Assembly (NCBI GenBank): GCA_027532825.1
Contig: JAPZTL010000013.1
Location: 1-64,000 of the forward strand
Source: Silanimonas sp021297925
GTDB lineage: Bacteria > Pseudomonadota > Gammaproteobacteria > Xanthomonadales > Xanthomonadaceae
Length of the DNA stretch: 64,000 nucleotides
Reading direction: 5' to 3'
Positions 15,055-24,111 of the stretch are shown here, piece by piece (position 1 is the first letter of the stretch; every line of letters starts with the position of its first letter). The position numbers and the translations under genes are program-made. The notes under the pieces were generated by a model. The model was not told where the DNA came from. It saw only the letters and a list, made by a program, of their open reading frames with translations, and made no database searches.

Positions 15055-17607
15055 ATGGCCGGTGGTGCGGCCCACCACGTCCCGTCCGGCCTGACCGACG
15101 TCGAGGCCCGGGAGCGCTTGCGCCGGTTCGGGCCGAACCGGCTGCCCGAACCGCCCCGCAAGCATGCCCTTGCGCTTCTCATCGAGGTGCTCCGCGAGCC
15201 GATGTTCCTGCTGCTGGTGCTCGCGGCGGTGCTCTACCTGCTGCTTGGCGACCCCGCCGAAGGCGCGTTGCTCGGCCTGTTCGCGGCCCTGTCGGTCGGC
15301 CTCGTCGTGGTGCAGGAGTACCGCAGCGAACGGGCGCTCGATGCCCTGCGTGCGCTCGCGGCCCCGATGGCCCGGGTGCGCCGCGACGGTGTCGTGCGCA
15401 CCATCCCCGCCTCCGGCATCGTTCCCGGCGACTGGGTGCTCGTGGCGGAAGGCGAGCGCGTGCCCGCCGACGCGATGCTGCGCGAGGGCGGCGGGCTCCG
15501 CATCGACGAGTCGCTGCTGACGGGCGAGGCCGTGCCCGTGGCCAAGGGGGTCGCGCCCCCGGGCCTCCAGGACCCCGGCCTGCCTGGCGGTGAAGGCGGC
15601 ATGGGCCTGTTCGCGGGCACGCTGGTGGTCTCGGGGCATGGCGTTGCCGAGGTGGTGGCCACGGGGTCGGCGACGCAGGCGGGCCGCATCGGTGCCTCCT
15701 TGGCCGGCATCGTGGTCGAGAAGACCCTGCTCCAGCGTTCGATGGGCCGCTTGATCCGGCTGCTCGGCGTGGCGGCCGCGATCGTCAGTGTGGCCGTCTT
15801 CATGCTGCATGGCCTGCTACGCGACGAATGGATGGAAGGTGCGCTGTCCGGCATCGCCGTGGCCATGGCGCTGCTGCCCGAGGAGTTTCCGATGGCCTTC
15901 GCCGTGTTCATGGCGTTCGGCGCATGGCGACTGGCGCAGCTGCGGATCCTCGCGCGCCGTCCGGCGGTCATCGAGACCCTCGGCGCGACCAGCGTCCTGT
16001 GCGTCGACAAGACCGGGACCCTCACCGAGAACCGCATGCGCGTCCGCGTGCTGGTCGCCCCGGGCGCGGAGGCGTGGATCGACGCCGCGACGCGCGACGT
16101 GCCCGAGGCCGTGCACCGGCTGCTCGAGCACGCCGTGCTCGCCAGCCGCGTCGAGGCCGTCGACCCGATGGACCGCGCGGTGCGCCATGCCGGCGACGCG
16201 ACGCTCGGGGAGACCGGGCACCTGCACGACGATTGGCCGCTGGCCCGGCAGTACGGCCTCACGCCCGAGCTGCTCGCCTTCTCACAGGCATGGGAGCGCG
16301 CCGAGGGTGGCATCGTGGTCGCCACGAAAGGCGCGCCGGAGACGATCGCGGGGCTGTGCGGCTTCGACGCCGCGCGGACCGCGGCGATGCTGGCCGACGT
16401 CGCGCGGCTGGCGGCCAAGGGGTTGCGGGTGCTCGCCGTGGCGCATGCCGGTCCTTTCGATGCCGCCCCCGAGGATCCGCGCCATCGGGTGTTCCGCTGG
16501 GACGGACTCGTGGGCTTCGAGGACCCCTTGCGGGCCTCGGCGCCGCAGGCGATCGCGTTGGCGCGTTCCGCCGGCATCCGCGTGGTGATGATCACCGGGG
16601 ACTTCCCGGCCACCGCCGGGGCGATCGCGTCGCAGGCCGGCATCGATACCACGGCCGGCGTACTGGGTGGGGACCGGATCGCCGCGATGGACGACGTCGC
16701 GCTCGACGCCGTCGTGGCGGACGTGTCGGTGTTCGCCCGCATCCGCCCCGAGCAGAAGCTTCGCTTGGTCGAAGCCTTCAAGCGCCGTGGCGACGTCGTG
16801 GCGATGACCGGGGACGGCGTCAACGACGCCCCGGCCCTGAAGGCCGCGCACGTCGGCCTGGCCATGGCCGGCGGCGGCACCGACGTGGCGCGGGAGGCCG
16901 CGGCGGTCTCGCTGCTCGAGGACGACATCGGCCACATCGTCGACGGCGTCCGCATGGGGCGCCGCATCTTCGACAATCTCCGGAAAGTGCTGCTCTACAT
17001 CGTCGCGATCCACGTGCCGATCGCCGGGCTGGCGCTGCTGCCCGTGCTGCTGGGTTGGCCGCCCCTGCTGCTGCCCCTCCACGTGGTGCTGGTCGAGATG
17101 GTGGTCGACCCGATCTGCGCCATCGCCTTCGAGAGCGAGCCCGGCGAGCGCGACCTGATGGCGCGCCCGCCGCGCGCGGTCGCCGCCCCGCTGCTCGGCC
17201 TGCCGCAGCTGCTGCTGGGGGCGGTGCAGGGCCTGTTCGTCCTCGGCGGCGTGCTCGGCCTGCACGTCGCCGCGGTGGCCCGCGGCGTCGCCGAGGACGA
17301 GGCCCGGACGCTGGCCTTCATCGCACTGACCGCCGGCAATTTCGCGCTGGTGCGGATCAACGGCGCGCGCGGGCCGGCGCTGCCTCGGCTGTTCGAGCGC
17401 GGCCATCGGGCGTTCTGGATCGTCGTCGCCGCGGCCACCGCCATCGTCGCGACCTGCGTCCTCTGGCCGGCGGCGGCGACGTTGTTCGGCTTCGCCGCTC
17501 CGGGGATGCCCGGCACCCTCGTGGCGCTCGGGGTTGGTCTCGGCGCCGCGGCCCTGTTCGAGCCCCTGAAGGGCTGGCCGCCGGTGCGGCGGGCGCTCGG
17601 CGGCTGA
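15055..17607 (+). CDS. Cation-transporting P-type ATPase (P2-like)
   Basis: 850 aa. Features in order are: a cation-ATPase N-domain (LTDVEARERLRRFGPNRLPEP), TM pair ~45-90, actuator loop with LTGEAVPV, TM4 with LLPEEFPMAF, phosphorylation motif VDKTGTLTENRM, hinge TGDGVNDAPALKAA, and about six C-terminal TM segments. The TM4 motif is PEEFP instead of PEGLP/PEALP, so the transported ion cannot be assigned. GGAGG seven bases upstream supports the ATG at 15055; an upstream in-frame ATG at 15010 lacks this. Related pumps often accompany the low-oxygen stress genes that follow here. Confidence 0.93.
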   Translation: MAGGAAHHVPSGLTDVEARERLRRFGPNRLPEPPRKHALALLIEVLREPMFLLLVLAAVLYLLLGDPAEGALLGLFAALSVGLVVVQEYRSERALDALRALAAPMARVRRDGVVRTIPASGIVPGDWVLVAEGERVPADAMLREGGGLRIDESLLTGEAVPVAKGVAPPGLQDPGLPGGEGGMGLFAGTLVVSGHGVAEVVATGSATQAGRIGASLAGIVVEKTLLQRSMGRLIRLLGVAAAIVSVAVFMLHGLLRDEWMEGALSGIAVAMALLPEEFPMAFAVFMAFGAWRLAQLRILARRPAVIETLGATSVLCVDKTGTLTENRMRVRVLVAPGAEAWIDAATRDVPEAVHRLLEHAVLASRVEAVDPMDRAVRHAGDATLGETGHLHDDWPLARQYGLTPELLAFSQAWERAEGGIVVATKGAPETIAGLCGFDAARTAAMLADVARLAAKGLRVLAVAHAGPFDAAPEDPRHRVFRWDGLVGFEDPLRASAPQAIALARSAGIRVVMITGDFPATAGAIASQAGIDTTAGVLGGDRIAAMDDVALDAVVADVSVFARIRPEQKLRLVEAFKRRGDVVAMTGDGVNDAPALKAAHVGLAMAGGGTDVAREAAAVSLLEDDIGHIVDGVRMGRRIFDNLRKVLLYIVAIHVPIAGLALLPVLLGWPPLLLPLHVVLVEMVVDPICAIAFESEPGERDLMARPPRAVAAPLLGLPQLLLGAVQGLFVLGGVLGLHVAAVARGVAEDEARTLAFIALTAGNFALVRINGARGPALPRLFERGHRAFWIVVAAATAIVATCVLWPAAATLFGFAAPGMPGTLVALGVGLGAAALFEPLKGWPPVRRALGG

Positions 17608-17617
17608 GCCTCGCCCC

Positions 17618-18253
17618 TCAGCGGCGCGCCAGCAGGGCGACCACCTCGTCGTCGCTCACCTGGGGGAAGCGCAGGTAGTGCAGCCCGACGGCCTCGAAGG
17701 GCGAGGGCGTGGCGAGGCAGACCACCGCGTCGGCGTGCGGCGCCACGGCTGCGAGGCTGTCGCGCGCGGCCACGGGCACGGCGCAAACCAGGTGCGCCGG
17801 CTTGCCGGCACGGACCGCCTTGAGGGCCGCGGCCATGGTGGCCCCGGTGGCGAGCCCGTCGTCGACGACGATCACCGTGCGGCCGGCGACGGGCGTGGGC
17901 GGGCGGCCGTGCCCGTAGCGTTCCCGGCGTTGGCGGATCCGCGCGCCTTCGGCCGCGGCGCGCTCCTCGACGTAGGCCCCGTCGGCCCCGCTGCGGGCGG
18001 CGTGCCGCTCGAGGTGCACATGGCCCTGTTCATCCACGGCGCCGATCGCGAACTCCGGATTGCCGGGCGCGCCGATCTTGCGGACCAGCACGACGTCGAG
18101 GTCGGCGTGGAGGCGATCCGCGACGACGCGGCCGACGGGCACGCCACCCCGTGGGATGGCGAGTACCAGCGCTCCCGCGCCGGCGTGGGACGCCAAGGCG
18201 GCGGCGAGCGCATGTCCGGCGGACTCGCGGTCGAGGAAGGGCAGTGCGTTCAT
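17618..18253 (-). CDS. Type I phosphoribosyltransferase-family protein
   Basis: 211 aa. The PRPP-binding motif VIVVDDGLATGATMAAALKAV lies near residues 130-150, and the N-terminus has LVLAIPRGGVPVGRVVADRL and VRKIGAPGNPEFAIGAVDE, as in stand-alone PRTases from stress clusters. The base substrate is unknown. It diverges from the host-attachment-like gene across 134 bp containing an FNR/ANR box. It faces the P-type ATPase gene tail-to-tail. Confidence 0.9.
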   Translation of the reverse strand: MNALPFLDRESAGHALAAALASHAGAGALVLAIPRGGVPVGRVVADRLHADLDVVLVRKIGAPGNPEFAIGAVDEQGHVHLERHAARSGADGAYVEERAAAEGARIRQRRERYGHGRPPTPVAGRTVIVVDDGLATGATMAAALKAVRAGKPAHLVCAVPVAARDSLAAVAPHADAVVCLATPSPFEAVGLHYLRFPQVSDDEVVALLARR

Positions 18254-18314
18254 GTCGGACCTCGCGCACGGCAGGGGACGACCGCCGTTGTCCGACGTCG
18301 GGGCCGCGTGCGGC

Positions 18315-18328
18315 TTGATCCGGGTCAA
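18315..18328. promoter_or_regulatory. FNR/ANR (CRP-FNR family) box
   Basis: TTGAT-CCGG-GTCAA matches the FNR/ANR consensus TTGAT-N4-RTCAA in all ten conserved positions. If the box is centred at -41.5 for rightward transcription, the start falls near 18363 and the -10 element would be TGGAAT at 18351-18356. The mirror spacing leads leftward into the phosphoribosyltransferase gene, so one site could serve both directions. Confidence 0.7.
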
Positions 18329-18387
18329 GCGCCGGGGCGCGTCACGGGCGTGGAATGGGGTCCTGTCGCCTTTCCACGGACTGTCCC

Positions 18388-18741
18388 ATGGCTGCTACCT
18401 GGGTGGTTGTCGCCGACCGGGCCAAGGCCCGGTTCTTCGTGTTTGATCCGACCGATGCGGAGGCAGGTTTCCTCGAGATCGTGGACTTTCCCAATCCGGA
18501 CGGCCGCCTCTCGGCCTGGGAGCTGGGCGAGGAGCGGTCTCCGAGCACCCATGACCGCATGGGGTACGGCCGGCATGCCATCGAGCCGCACACGACCCCC
18601 GAGGACAAGGTGGCCCACCGGTTCGCCGGCGCGCTCGCCGCGCAGGTGTTGCGCCACGCGGTGGCGGAGGTCGACGAGGACCTGTGCAGTGCGTCCCCCG
18701 TGGCCATTCGTCAGGCGATCCCGCCGATCCCCCGCACGTGA
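18388..18741 (+). CDS. Host-attachment-family protein (PF10116-like), internally shortened
   Basis: 117 aa. The N-terminal two thirds fit the family (ATWVVVADRAKARFF, FPNPDGRLSAWELGEE, GYGRHAIEPHTTPEDKVAHRFAGALAAQVLR). The end HAVAEVDEDLCSASPVAIRQAI fits the family C-terminus. The intervening ~25-30 residues with the usual LVAPPRFLG(L/M)LR segment are absent, so relatives are about 140-150 aa long. The function of the family is not established. Downstream, the nitroreductase frame begins at or just after its stop. Confidence 0.75.
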   Translation: MAATWVVVADRAKARFFVFDPTDAEAGFLEIVDFPNPDGRLSAWELGEERSPSTHDRMGYGRHAIEPHTTPEDKVAHRFAGALAAQVLRHAVAEVDEDLCSASPVAIRQAIPPIPRT

Positions 18742-18773
18742 GGGTGCGCCTCGTGGCCGATCCCGTTCCCACC

Positions 18774-19721
18774 ATGGACACGCTGCGCGATCTGGTCGCG
18801 CTGGCCGTGTATGCGCCTTCGAGCCACAACACCCAGCCATGGCGATTCCGGCTGGCGCCGGCGTCGATCGACCTGCTGGCGGACCGCACCCGCGCGCTGC
18901 CGGTGAACGATCCTTTCGACCGGGAACTCGTCATCAGCTGCGGGGCGGCCCTGATGGCCCTGCGGGTCGCGGCGGCCGCGAAGGGTCTCGCCGCGGACGT
19001 CCGGCTCCTGCCGGACCCCGCGGATCACGACGTTCTCGCGCGCGTGGTCGTCGGGCGCGGTGCGGTCGAGCCGGGTCTCGCGGACCTCGCCGCGCACCTC
19101 CTGGCGCGACGCACCTATCGCAAGGCATTCGATCCCCACGCCCTGCCCGAAGAGACGATGGCGGCCCTCGGCGCCGCGGCCGCCCTCGAGGGCGGCGACC
19201 TGCGGGTGCTCGACGGCGATGAGCGGAAGGTGGCCGGTGAGCTCGTTGCCGAAGGCGATCACCACCTGTGGAACGACCCGCGCTGGCGTCGCGAACTGGC
19301 GATGTGGATGCATCCGCGCCGCGACGGGGATGGTCTGGCCGTCCCTGCGCTCGTGGCGCCGGTCGCGCAGGCCGTCGTGCGCACCTTCGACATGGGCGAT
19401 GGCCTGGCGGCGAAGGACCAGCAGCTGCTCCTCGGGTCGCCGTCCTTGACCGTGCTGGCCACCGAGGAAGACGACCCGCGCGCTTGGCTGCATGCCGGCC
19501 AGGCGCTGCAGCGGGCCCTCCTCGAAGGTTGTCGCCGGGGCTTGCAGGCGTCCTACCTGAACCAGCCCATCGAGGTGCCGGCCTTGCGCCAACGCCTGCG
19601 CGAAGCACTCGGCACGCCCGGCTATCCGCAGGTGCTGCTGCGCTGGGGCCATCCGGCCGGGCCCGTGGCCCCGACGCCCCGGCGCCCGGTCGATGCGGTG
19701 ATCGAATCCGCCGTCGCCTGA
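18774..19721 (+). CDS. Acg-like nitroreductase-family protein
   Basis: 315 aa from the ATG at 18774; a GTG at 18738 overlapping the previous stop (GTGA) is an alternative. VYAPSSHNTQPWRFRLAP at the N-terminus is the FMN-binding start of Acg-type nitroreductases. RRTYRKAFDPHALP and ASYLNQPIEVPALRQRLRE are further family matches. Mycobacterial Acg proteins are DosR-controlled flavin-binding proteins without usual nitroreductase activity. The neighbouring FNR box and phosphoribosyltransferase suggest a hypoxia-related role here, which is an inference. Confidence 0.85.
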   Translation: MDTLRDLVALAVYAPSSHNTQPWRFRLAPASIDLLADRTRALPVNDPFDRELVISCGAALMALRVAAAAKGLAADVRLLPDPADHDVLARVVVGRGAVEPGLADLAAHLLARRTYRKAFDPHALPEETMAALGAAAALEGGDLRVLDGDERKVAGELVAEGDHHLWNDPRWRRELAMWMHPRRDGDGLAVPALVAPVAQAVVRTFDMGDGLAAKDQQLLLGSPSLTVLATEEDDPRAWLHAGQALQRALLEGCRRGLQASYLNQPIEVPALRQRLREALGTPGYPQVLLRWGHPAGPVAPTPRRPVDAVIESAVA

Positions 19722-19806
19722 GGACGGCCATGGGCATCGGTGCCATGCTGGCCCCATGGACGGGAGTGCCCCGGTAGACGGGTCGCGGGTGGACGAGGAG
19801 GAGGGC

Positions 19807-20565
19807 ATGCCAGAGTCCGGAGCGCCGCACACGGGCGGCGAACACGAGGTCCCCTCGTCCGCGCCGGCGGCCCTGAGCGTCCGCGGCCTCGAGCGCGTGT
19901 TCGGCGCCGGCCCCGGCGCCGTGCACGCGTTGCGCGGCGTCGATCTCGAGTTGATGCAGGGCGAGATCGTCGTGCTGCTCGGCCCGTCCGGCTCCGGCAA
20001 GTCGACGCTGCTGAACATCCTCGGCGGGCTCGACCGGCCGACGGCCGGCGACGTCTGGTTCGAAGGCGATTCGCTCGCGGCGAAGAGTGATCGGGCGCTG
20101 ACGGCTTACCGCCGCGACGCCGTGGGCTTCATCTTCCAGTTCTACAACCTGATCCCCAGCCTGACGGCCGAGGAGAACGTCCAGCTCGCGACCGACATCG
20201 CGCGCGATCCGATGCCGCCCGCCGAAGCGCTGGCGCTCGTCGGCCTGTCGGCGCGGGCAACGCACTTCCCGTCCGAACTCTCCGGCGGCGAGCAGCAGCG
20301 GGTGGCCATCGCCCGCGCCCTGGCGAAGCGGCCGCGCGTGCTGCTCTGCGACGAGCCCACCGGCGCGCTCGACCTGCGCACCGGCATCACCACGCTCGAA
20401 GCCCTCGTGGCGGCCAACCGCAGCACCGGCACGCTGCTGATGATGGTGACGCACAACGCCGACATCGCCCGCGTCGCCGACCGGGTCATCCACTTCGCCG
20501 ACGGCGCCATCCGCGAAGTGATCCGCAACGAGCGCCGCGTGTCGCCCGCGGAGCTGCACTGGTGA
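19807..20565 (+). CDS. ABC transporter ATP-binding protein (LolD/MacB class)
   Basis: 252 aa. Walker A LGPSGSGKSTLLN, Q-loop FIFQFYNLIP, signature LSGGEQQRVAIARAL, Walker B VLLCDEPTGALD and H-loop VTHNAD are all intact. GAGGAGG upstream supports the start at 19807 over an ATG at 19756. A Pro/Ser-rich tail of about 25 residues precedes the NBD. It overlaps the permease gene by GTGA and with the HlyD-like gene forms a three-gene exporter. Confidence 0.93.
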   Translation: MPESGAPHTGGEHEVPSSAPAALSVRGLERVFGAGPGAVHALRGVDLELMQGEIVVLLGPSGSGKSTLLNILGGLDRPTAGDVWFEGDSLAAKSDRALTAYRRDAVGFIFQFYNLIPSLTAEENVQLATDIARDPMPPAEALALVGLSARATHFPSELSGGEQQRVAIARALAKRPRVLLCDEPTGALDLRTGITTLEALVAANRSTGTLLMMVTHNADIARVADRVIHFADGAIREVIRNERRVSPAELHW

Positions 20566-22934
20566 AGACCGCCTCGCCGCTCCGCCGCAAGCTGTGGCGC
20601 GACCTGTGGCGGACGCGCGCGCAGGGGTTCACGGTGGTGGTGCTACTGGCGATCGGCGTCGGGTTGATGGTCGCCTCGCTTGGCGTTCGGCATTCGCTCA
20701 TCGACGCGCGGGACGCTTACTACGCCGACAACCGGTTGGCCGACCTCCAAGTGGCCCTGGTGCGCGCCCCGCGCCCCCTGGCGGCACGCGTCGCCGCGCT
20801 TCCCGGCGTGCAGGCCTTGTCGGCACGCGTGGTGGCTGGCGCCATCATCGAGCTGGGCGTGGCCGAGCCGCCGGTCAGTGCCCGCGTAGTGTCGCTGGCG
20901 CCGGACGGCGAGGAAGCGGTGAACCAGCCGTGGCTCGTGGCCGGGCGGTGGCCCGTTGCCGCGCGCAGCGACGAAGTGCTGGTGAACGAGGCCTTCGCCA
21001 CCGCCCGCGGCCTGCGTCCCGGATCGCGCCTGCCCTTGCTGCTGCGCGGCCAGCGCGCTGAGGTCATCGTCGTCGGCATCGCCAATTCGCCGGAGTTCGT
21101 CTTCGTCAGCCCGCCCGGCGAGCTGTTCCCGCAGCCCGATCGCTTCGCTGTGCTGTGGATGCCGCAGCGCGCGCTGGAGCAGGCCGCGCAAATGGCCGGG
21201 GCCTTCAACGACCTCGTCCTGCGGCTGGCGCCCGGGCAGGCGGTCGCGCCGGTGGCTGAGGCGCTCGACGGCCTGCTGGCGCGGTATGGCGCGCAGCGCG
21301 CGCAGGGCCGCGATCGCATCCCCTCGGCCCGATTCCTCGATCAGGAAGTGCAGCAACTGGCGACGATGGCGAAGATCCTGCCGCCCATCTTCCTCGCCGT
21401 TGCCGCTTTCCTGCTCGCGATCATCCTTGGCCGGTTGATCGACGCCGAGCGCTCGAACATCGGCCTGATGAAGGCCTTCGGCTACCACGCGGGCGAGGTG
21501 GGCTGGCGCTATGCCGGCTTTCCTCTCGTTCTCGTGTTGATGGGCCTCGCCGGTGGGCTCGTGCTGGGCACCGGGATCGGTCGCTGGATGGCGGATCTCT
21601 ACCTCGAGATCTACCGGCTTCCAGCGCTGCCGTTCCGCCACGATGCCGCCGCCATCGCGCTGTCGATCGCCACCGCCTTCGTCGCCGCGGCGATCGGTAC
21701 CGCGGCCCCGCTGCGTCGCGTGATCCTGCTGCCGCCGGCGCAGGCCCTCGCTCCGCCGCCGCCGCCGCGCTACCGGGCCGCGGCCGGCGGCCTGGAGCGC
21801 CTGTACCGCCAGCTCGAAGTGCCCGCGCGGATCGTGCTGCGGCGGCTCACGGGCGCCCCGCGCCGTTCGCTGACGACGGTGGCCGGGCTCGCTTGCGCGG
21901 TGATGCTGCTCGTGGTGTCGAGCCGCTTCCCGCTGGCGATCGACCGGCTGCTGTCGCTGACGTTCTCGGAATCCAAGCGGCAGGACGTCGCCCTCACGCT
22001 GATCGAACCGCAGGGCAGGGCGGACGTGCTCGCCCTGTCGCGCTTGCCCGGCGTGTCCGAGGTGGAGGCCTTCCGCTACGCCAGCGTGGAGTTCAGCGCG
22101 CATGGTCGCCGCGTCGAGGAGGTCCTCAATGGCCTGCCCGCCGATGGGCGGCTGGAGCGACTCGTCGACGTGGACGGACGCGCGCAGGCCCTGCGCGACG
22201 ATGGCTTGGTGGTGACGGCGGGCCTCGCCCGCGCGCTCGCCGTGGTGCCTGGGGATCGTGTCGCGGTGCGCTTCACGGAGGGGTTGCGGCGCACCGTCGA
22301 CCTGCCGGTCGTCGCCGTCGTGACCGTCGCCAGTGGCATGGGTGCCTACCTCGACCTCGCCGCCCTGCAGCGCCTCGCCGGCGAGCCGGGGCGCGTGTCG
22401 GGTGCCAACGCGCGGCTCGATCCGGCCGCGCTGCCCGCGTTCAACGCCGCGGTGAACCGCACACCGGGGCTCGCGGGCGTCTCTTACGTCGGCTTGGCCG
22501 AGGCCTCGATGCGGCGCATCTTCGACGAGGGCGCGGGAACCATGGACGCCCTGTTCGCCGCCTTCGCCATCGTCATGGCCGCCGGCATCGCCTACGCCAC
22601 CGCCTCGGTGACGCTGGCCGAGCAGCGGCGCGATCTCGCCACGCTGAAGGTGCTCGGCTTCACGCCGGTCGAGGTGTCGGCCCTGCTGGTGGTCGAAGTG
22701 CTCGTGCTCACCGTGGTCGCCCTGCCGCTCGGCGTGTGGCTGGGGCAGCATGCGGCGAACGCCTTCCTCGCCGCGATGGGCACCGACCTGTTCACCTTCC
22801 CCGACATCCACGATGCCGCCGCCGATGCCCGCGCGGCGCTCATCGTCGTCGCGTCCGTGCTGGCGGCCCTGCTGGTCGTGCGTCGGGGCATCGATCGCAT
22901 CGATCTCGTCGAATCGCTGAAATCCCGGGAGTAA
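20562..22934 (+). CDS. FtsX-like ABC transporter permease
   Basis: 790 aa with an N-terminal TM (GFTVVVLLAIGVGLMVASLG), a large extracytoplasmic region, and two FtsX-type membrane modules (around residues 265-400 and 660-785), each with three or more TM segments. The duplicated layout resembles DevC/YknZ-type large permeases. The GTG start overlaps the ATPase stop. The substrate is unknown; members of this class export lipoproteins, peptides or antibiotics. Confidence 0.9.
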   Translation: MKTASPLRRKLWRDLWRTRAQGFTVVVLLAIGVGLMVASLGVRHSLIDARDAYYADNRLADLQVALVRAPRPLAARVAALPGVQALSARVVAGAIIELGVAEPPVSARVVSLAPDGEEAVNQPWLVAGRWPVAARSDEVLVNEAFATARGLRPGSRLPLLLRGQRAEVIVVGIANSPEFVFVSPPGELFPQPDRFAVLWMPQRALEQAAQMAGAFNDLVLRLAPGQAVAPVAEALDGLLARYGAQRAQGRDRIPSARFLDQEVQQLATMAKILPPIFLAVAAFLLAIILGRLIDAERSNIGLMKAFGYHAGEVGWRYAGFPLVLVLMGLAGGLVLGTGIGRWMADLYLEIYRLPALPFRHDAAAIALSIATAFVAAAIGTAAPLRRVILLPPAQALAPPPPPRYRAAAGGLERLYRQLEVPARIVLRRLTGAPRRSLTTVAGLACAVMLLVVSSRFPLAIDRLLSLTFSESKRQDVALTLIEPQGRADVLALSRLPGVSEVEAFRYASVEFSAHGRRVEEVLNGLPADGRLERLVDVDGRAQALRDDGLVVTAGLARALAVVPGDRVAVRFTEGLRRTVDLPVVAVVTVASGMGAYLDLAALQRLAGEPGRVSGANARLDPAALPAFNAAVNRTPGLAGVSYVGLAEASMRRIFDEGAGTMDALFAAFAIVMAAGIAYATASVTLAEQRRDLATLKVLGFTPVEVSALLVVEVLVLTVVALPLGVWLGQHAANAFLAAMGTDLFTFPDIHDAAADARAALIVVASVLAALLVVRRGIDRIDLVESLKSRE

Positions 22935-22937
22935 GCC

Positions 22938-24092
22938 GTGCCGAATCCCCTTCGCCAACGTACCCGGTGGCTGGCTCTCGCAACGGCGGCCGTCGTTGTT
23001 CTTCTGGTGCTCGCGTGGTGGTGGCCACGGGCGCTGCCCGTCGAGGCCGTCACGGTCGCGCGCGGCGATCTGGCGAGCAGCGTGGTGGACCTCGGCGAGA
23101 CCCGCGTCCGCGAGCCCTACGTGATCACAGCGCCGGTGGCCGGGCGGCTTCGTCGCATCACGCTGGACGTCGGCGATCCCGTCGCGCAGGACGCGGTGCT
23201 GGCCTGGATCGATCCGGCGTCGAGCACGCCGCTCGATGCGCGCACGCGCGCCAGCCTCGAAGCCGCCCTTCGGCAGGCGCGGTCCACGCGCGATCGTGCC
23301 GGCGCCCATGCGCAACTCGCGGCGGACGAGGCCGAACGCACGGCGCGGCTGTGGGCGCAGCGTCTGGTCTCGGAGCAGACGCATCGCGCCGCGCAGCTGA
23401 TGCGACGCGAGGCCGAGGCCGAGCGTGCGGCGGCCGATGCCGGTGTGGCCCGCATCGACGCCGAGTTGGCCGAGTCGCAGGCGGGCGGGAGCGCGGCGGT
23501 CGCAGTGTTGTCGCCGATCGAGGGTCGCGTGCTGGCCCGCCACGCCGAGAGCGCGAAGCCCGTGCTGGTTGGCGAGGCCTTGATGGAGGTCGGGCGTCCC
23601 GACGCGCTCGAAGTCGTGGCGGAGTTCCTCTCGCAGGACGCCGCCCTGATGCGCGAAGGCGCGCCGGCCTGGATCGAAGGCTGGGGCGGCGCAGCGGTGC
23701 CGGCGCGGGTGCGGCGCATCGCCCCAAGCGGACGCCTGAAGGTATCCGCCCTCGGCGTCGAGGAGCGTCGCGTCGACGTCTGGCTGGACCCCGCCGAGCC
23801 GATGCCCGGTGCCGGGCACGGCTTCCAGGTGGAGGCGCGTGTCGAGATTGCTCGCGTGGAAGGCGTGGTGCGCGTGCCGGTCGAATCGCTGGTGCGCGAT
23901 GGCGAAGGATGGCGCGCGTGGCGCATCGACGCCGGGCGAGTGAACGCCGTGCCGGTGACCGTCGGCCTCACCGATGGCCGCTGGCGCGAAGTGCGCTCCG
24001 GGCTCGCTGAAGGCGACGTGATCGTCGCGGCGCCGGACCGCCAACTCGCCGAAGGCCTGCGCGTGTCGCCGCGGGACGTCGCGGGGGATTGA
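22938..24092 (+). CDS. HlyD-type membrane-fusion protein
   Basis: 384 aa. An N-terminal anchor (WLALATAAVVVLLVLAWWW) is followed by a lipoyl-like half (VITAPVAGRLRRITLDVGDPV), an alpha-helical hairpin at ~90-175, the second lipoyl half (VLSPIEGRVLARHAESAKPV) and a beta-barrel region. It starts with GTG three bases after the permease stop. It would link the FtsX permease to the outer envelope; no TolC-like gene is nearby. Confidence 0.9.
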   Translation: MPNPLRQRTRWLALATAAVVVLLVLAWWWPRALPVEAVTVARGDLASSVVDLGETRVREPYVITAPVAGRLRRITLDVGDPVAQDAVLAWIDPASSTPLDARTRASLEAALRQARSTRDRAGAHAQLAADEAERTARLWAQRLVSEQTHRAAQLMRREAEAERAAADAGVARIDAELAESQAGGSAAVAVLSPIEGRVLARHAESAKPVLVGEALMEVGRPDALEVVAEFLSQDAALMREGAPAWIEGWGGAAVPARVRRIAPSGRLKVSALGVEERRVDVWLDPAEPMPGAGHGFQVEARVEIARVEGVVRVPVESLVRDGEGWRAWRIDAGRVNAVPVTVGLTDGRWREVRSGLAEGDVIVAAPDRQLAEGLRVSPRDVAGD

Positions 24093-24111
24093 GGCCCGGG
24101 TCCTCTTTCCC

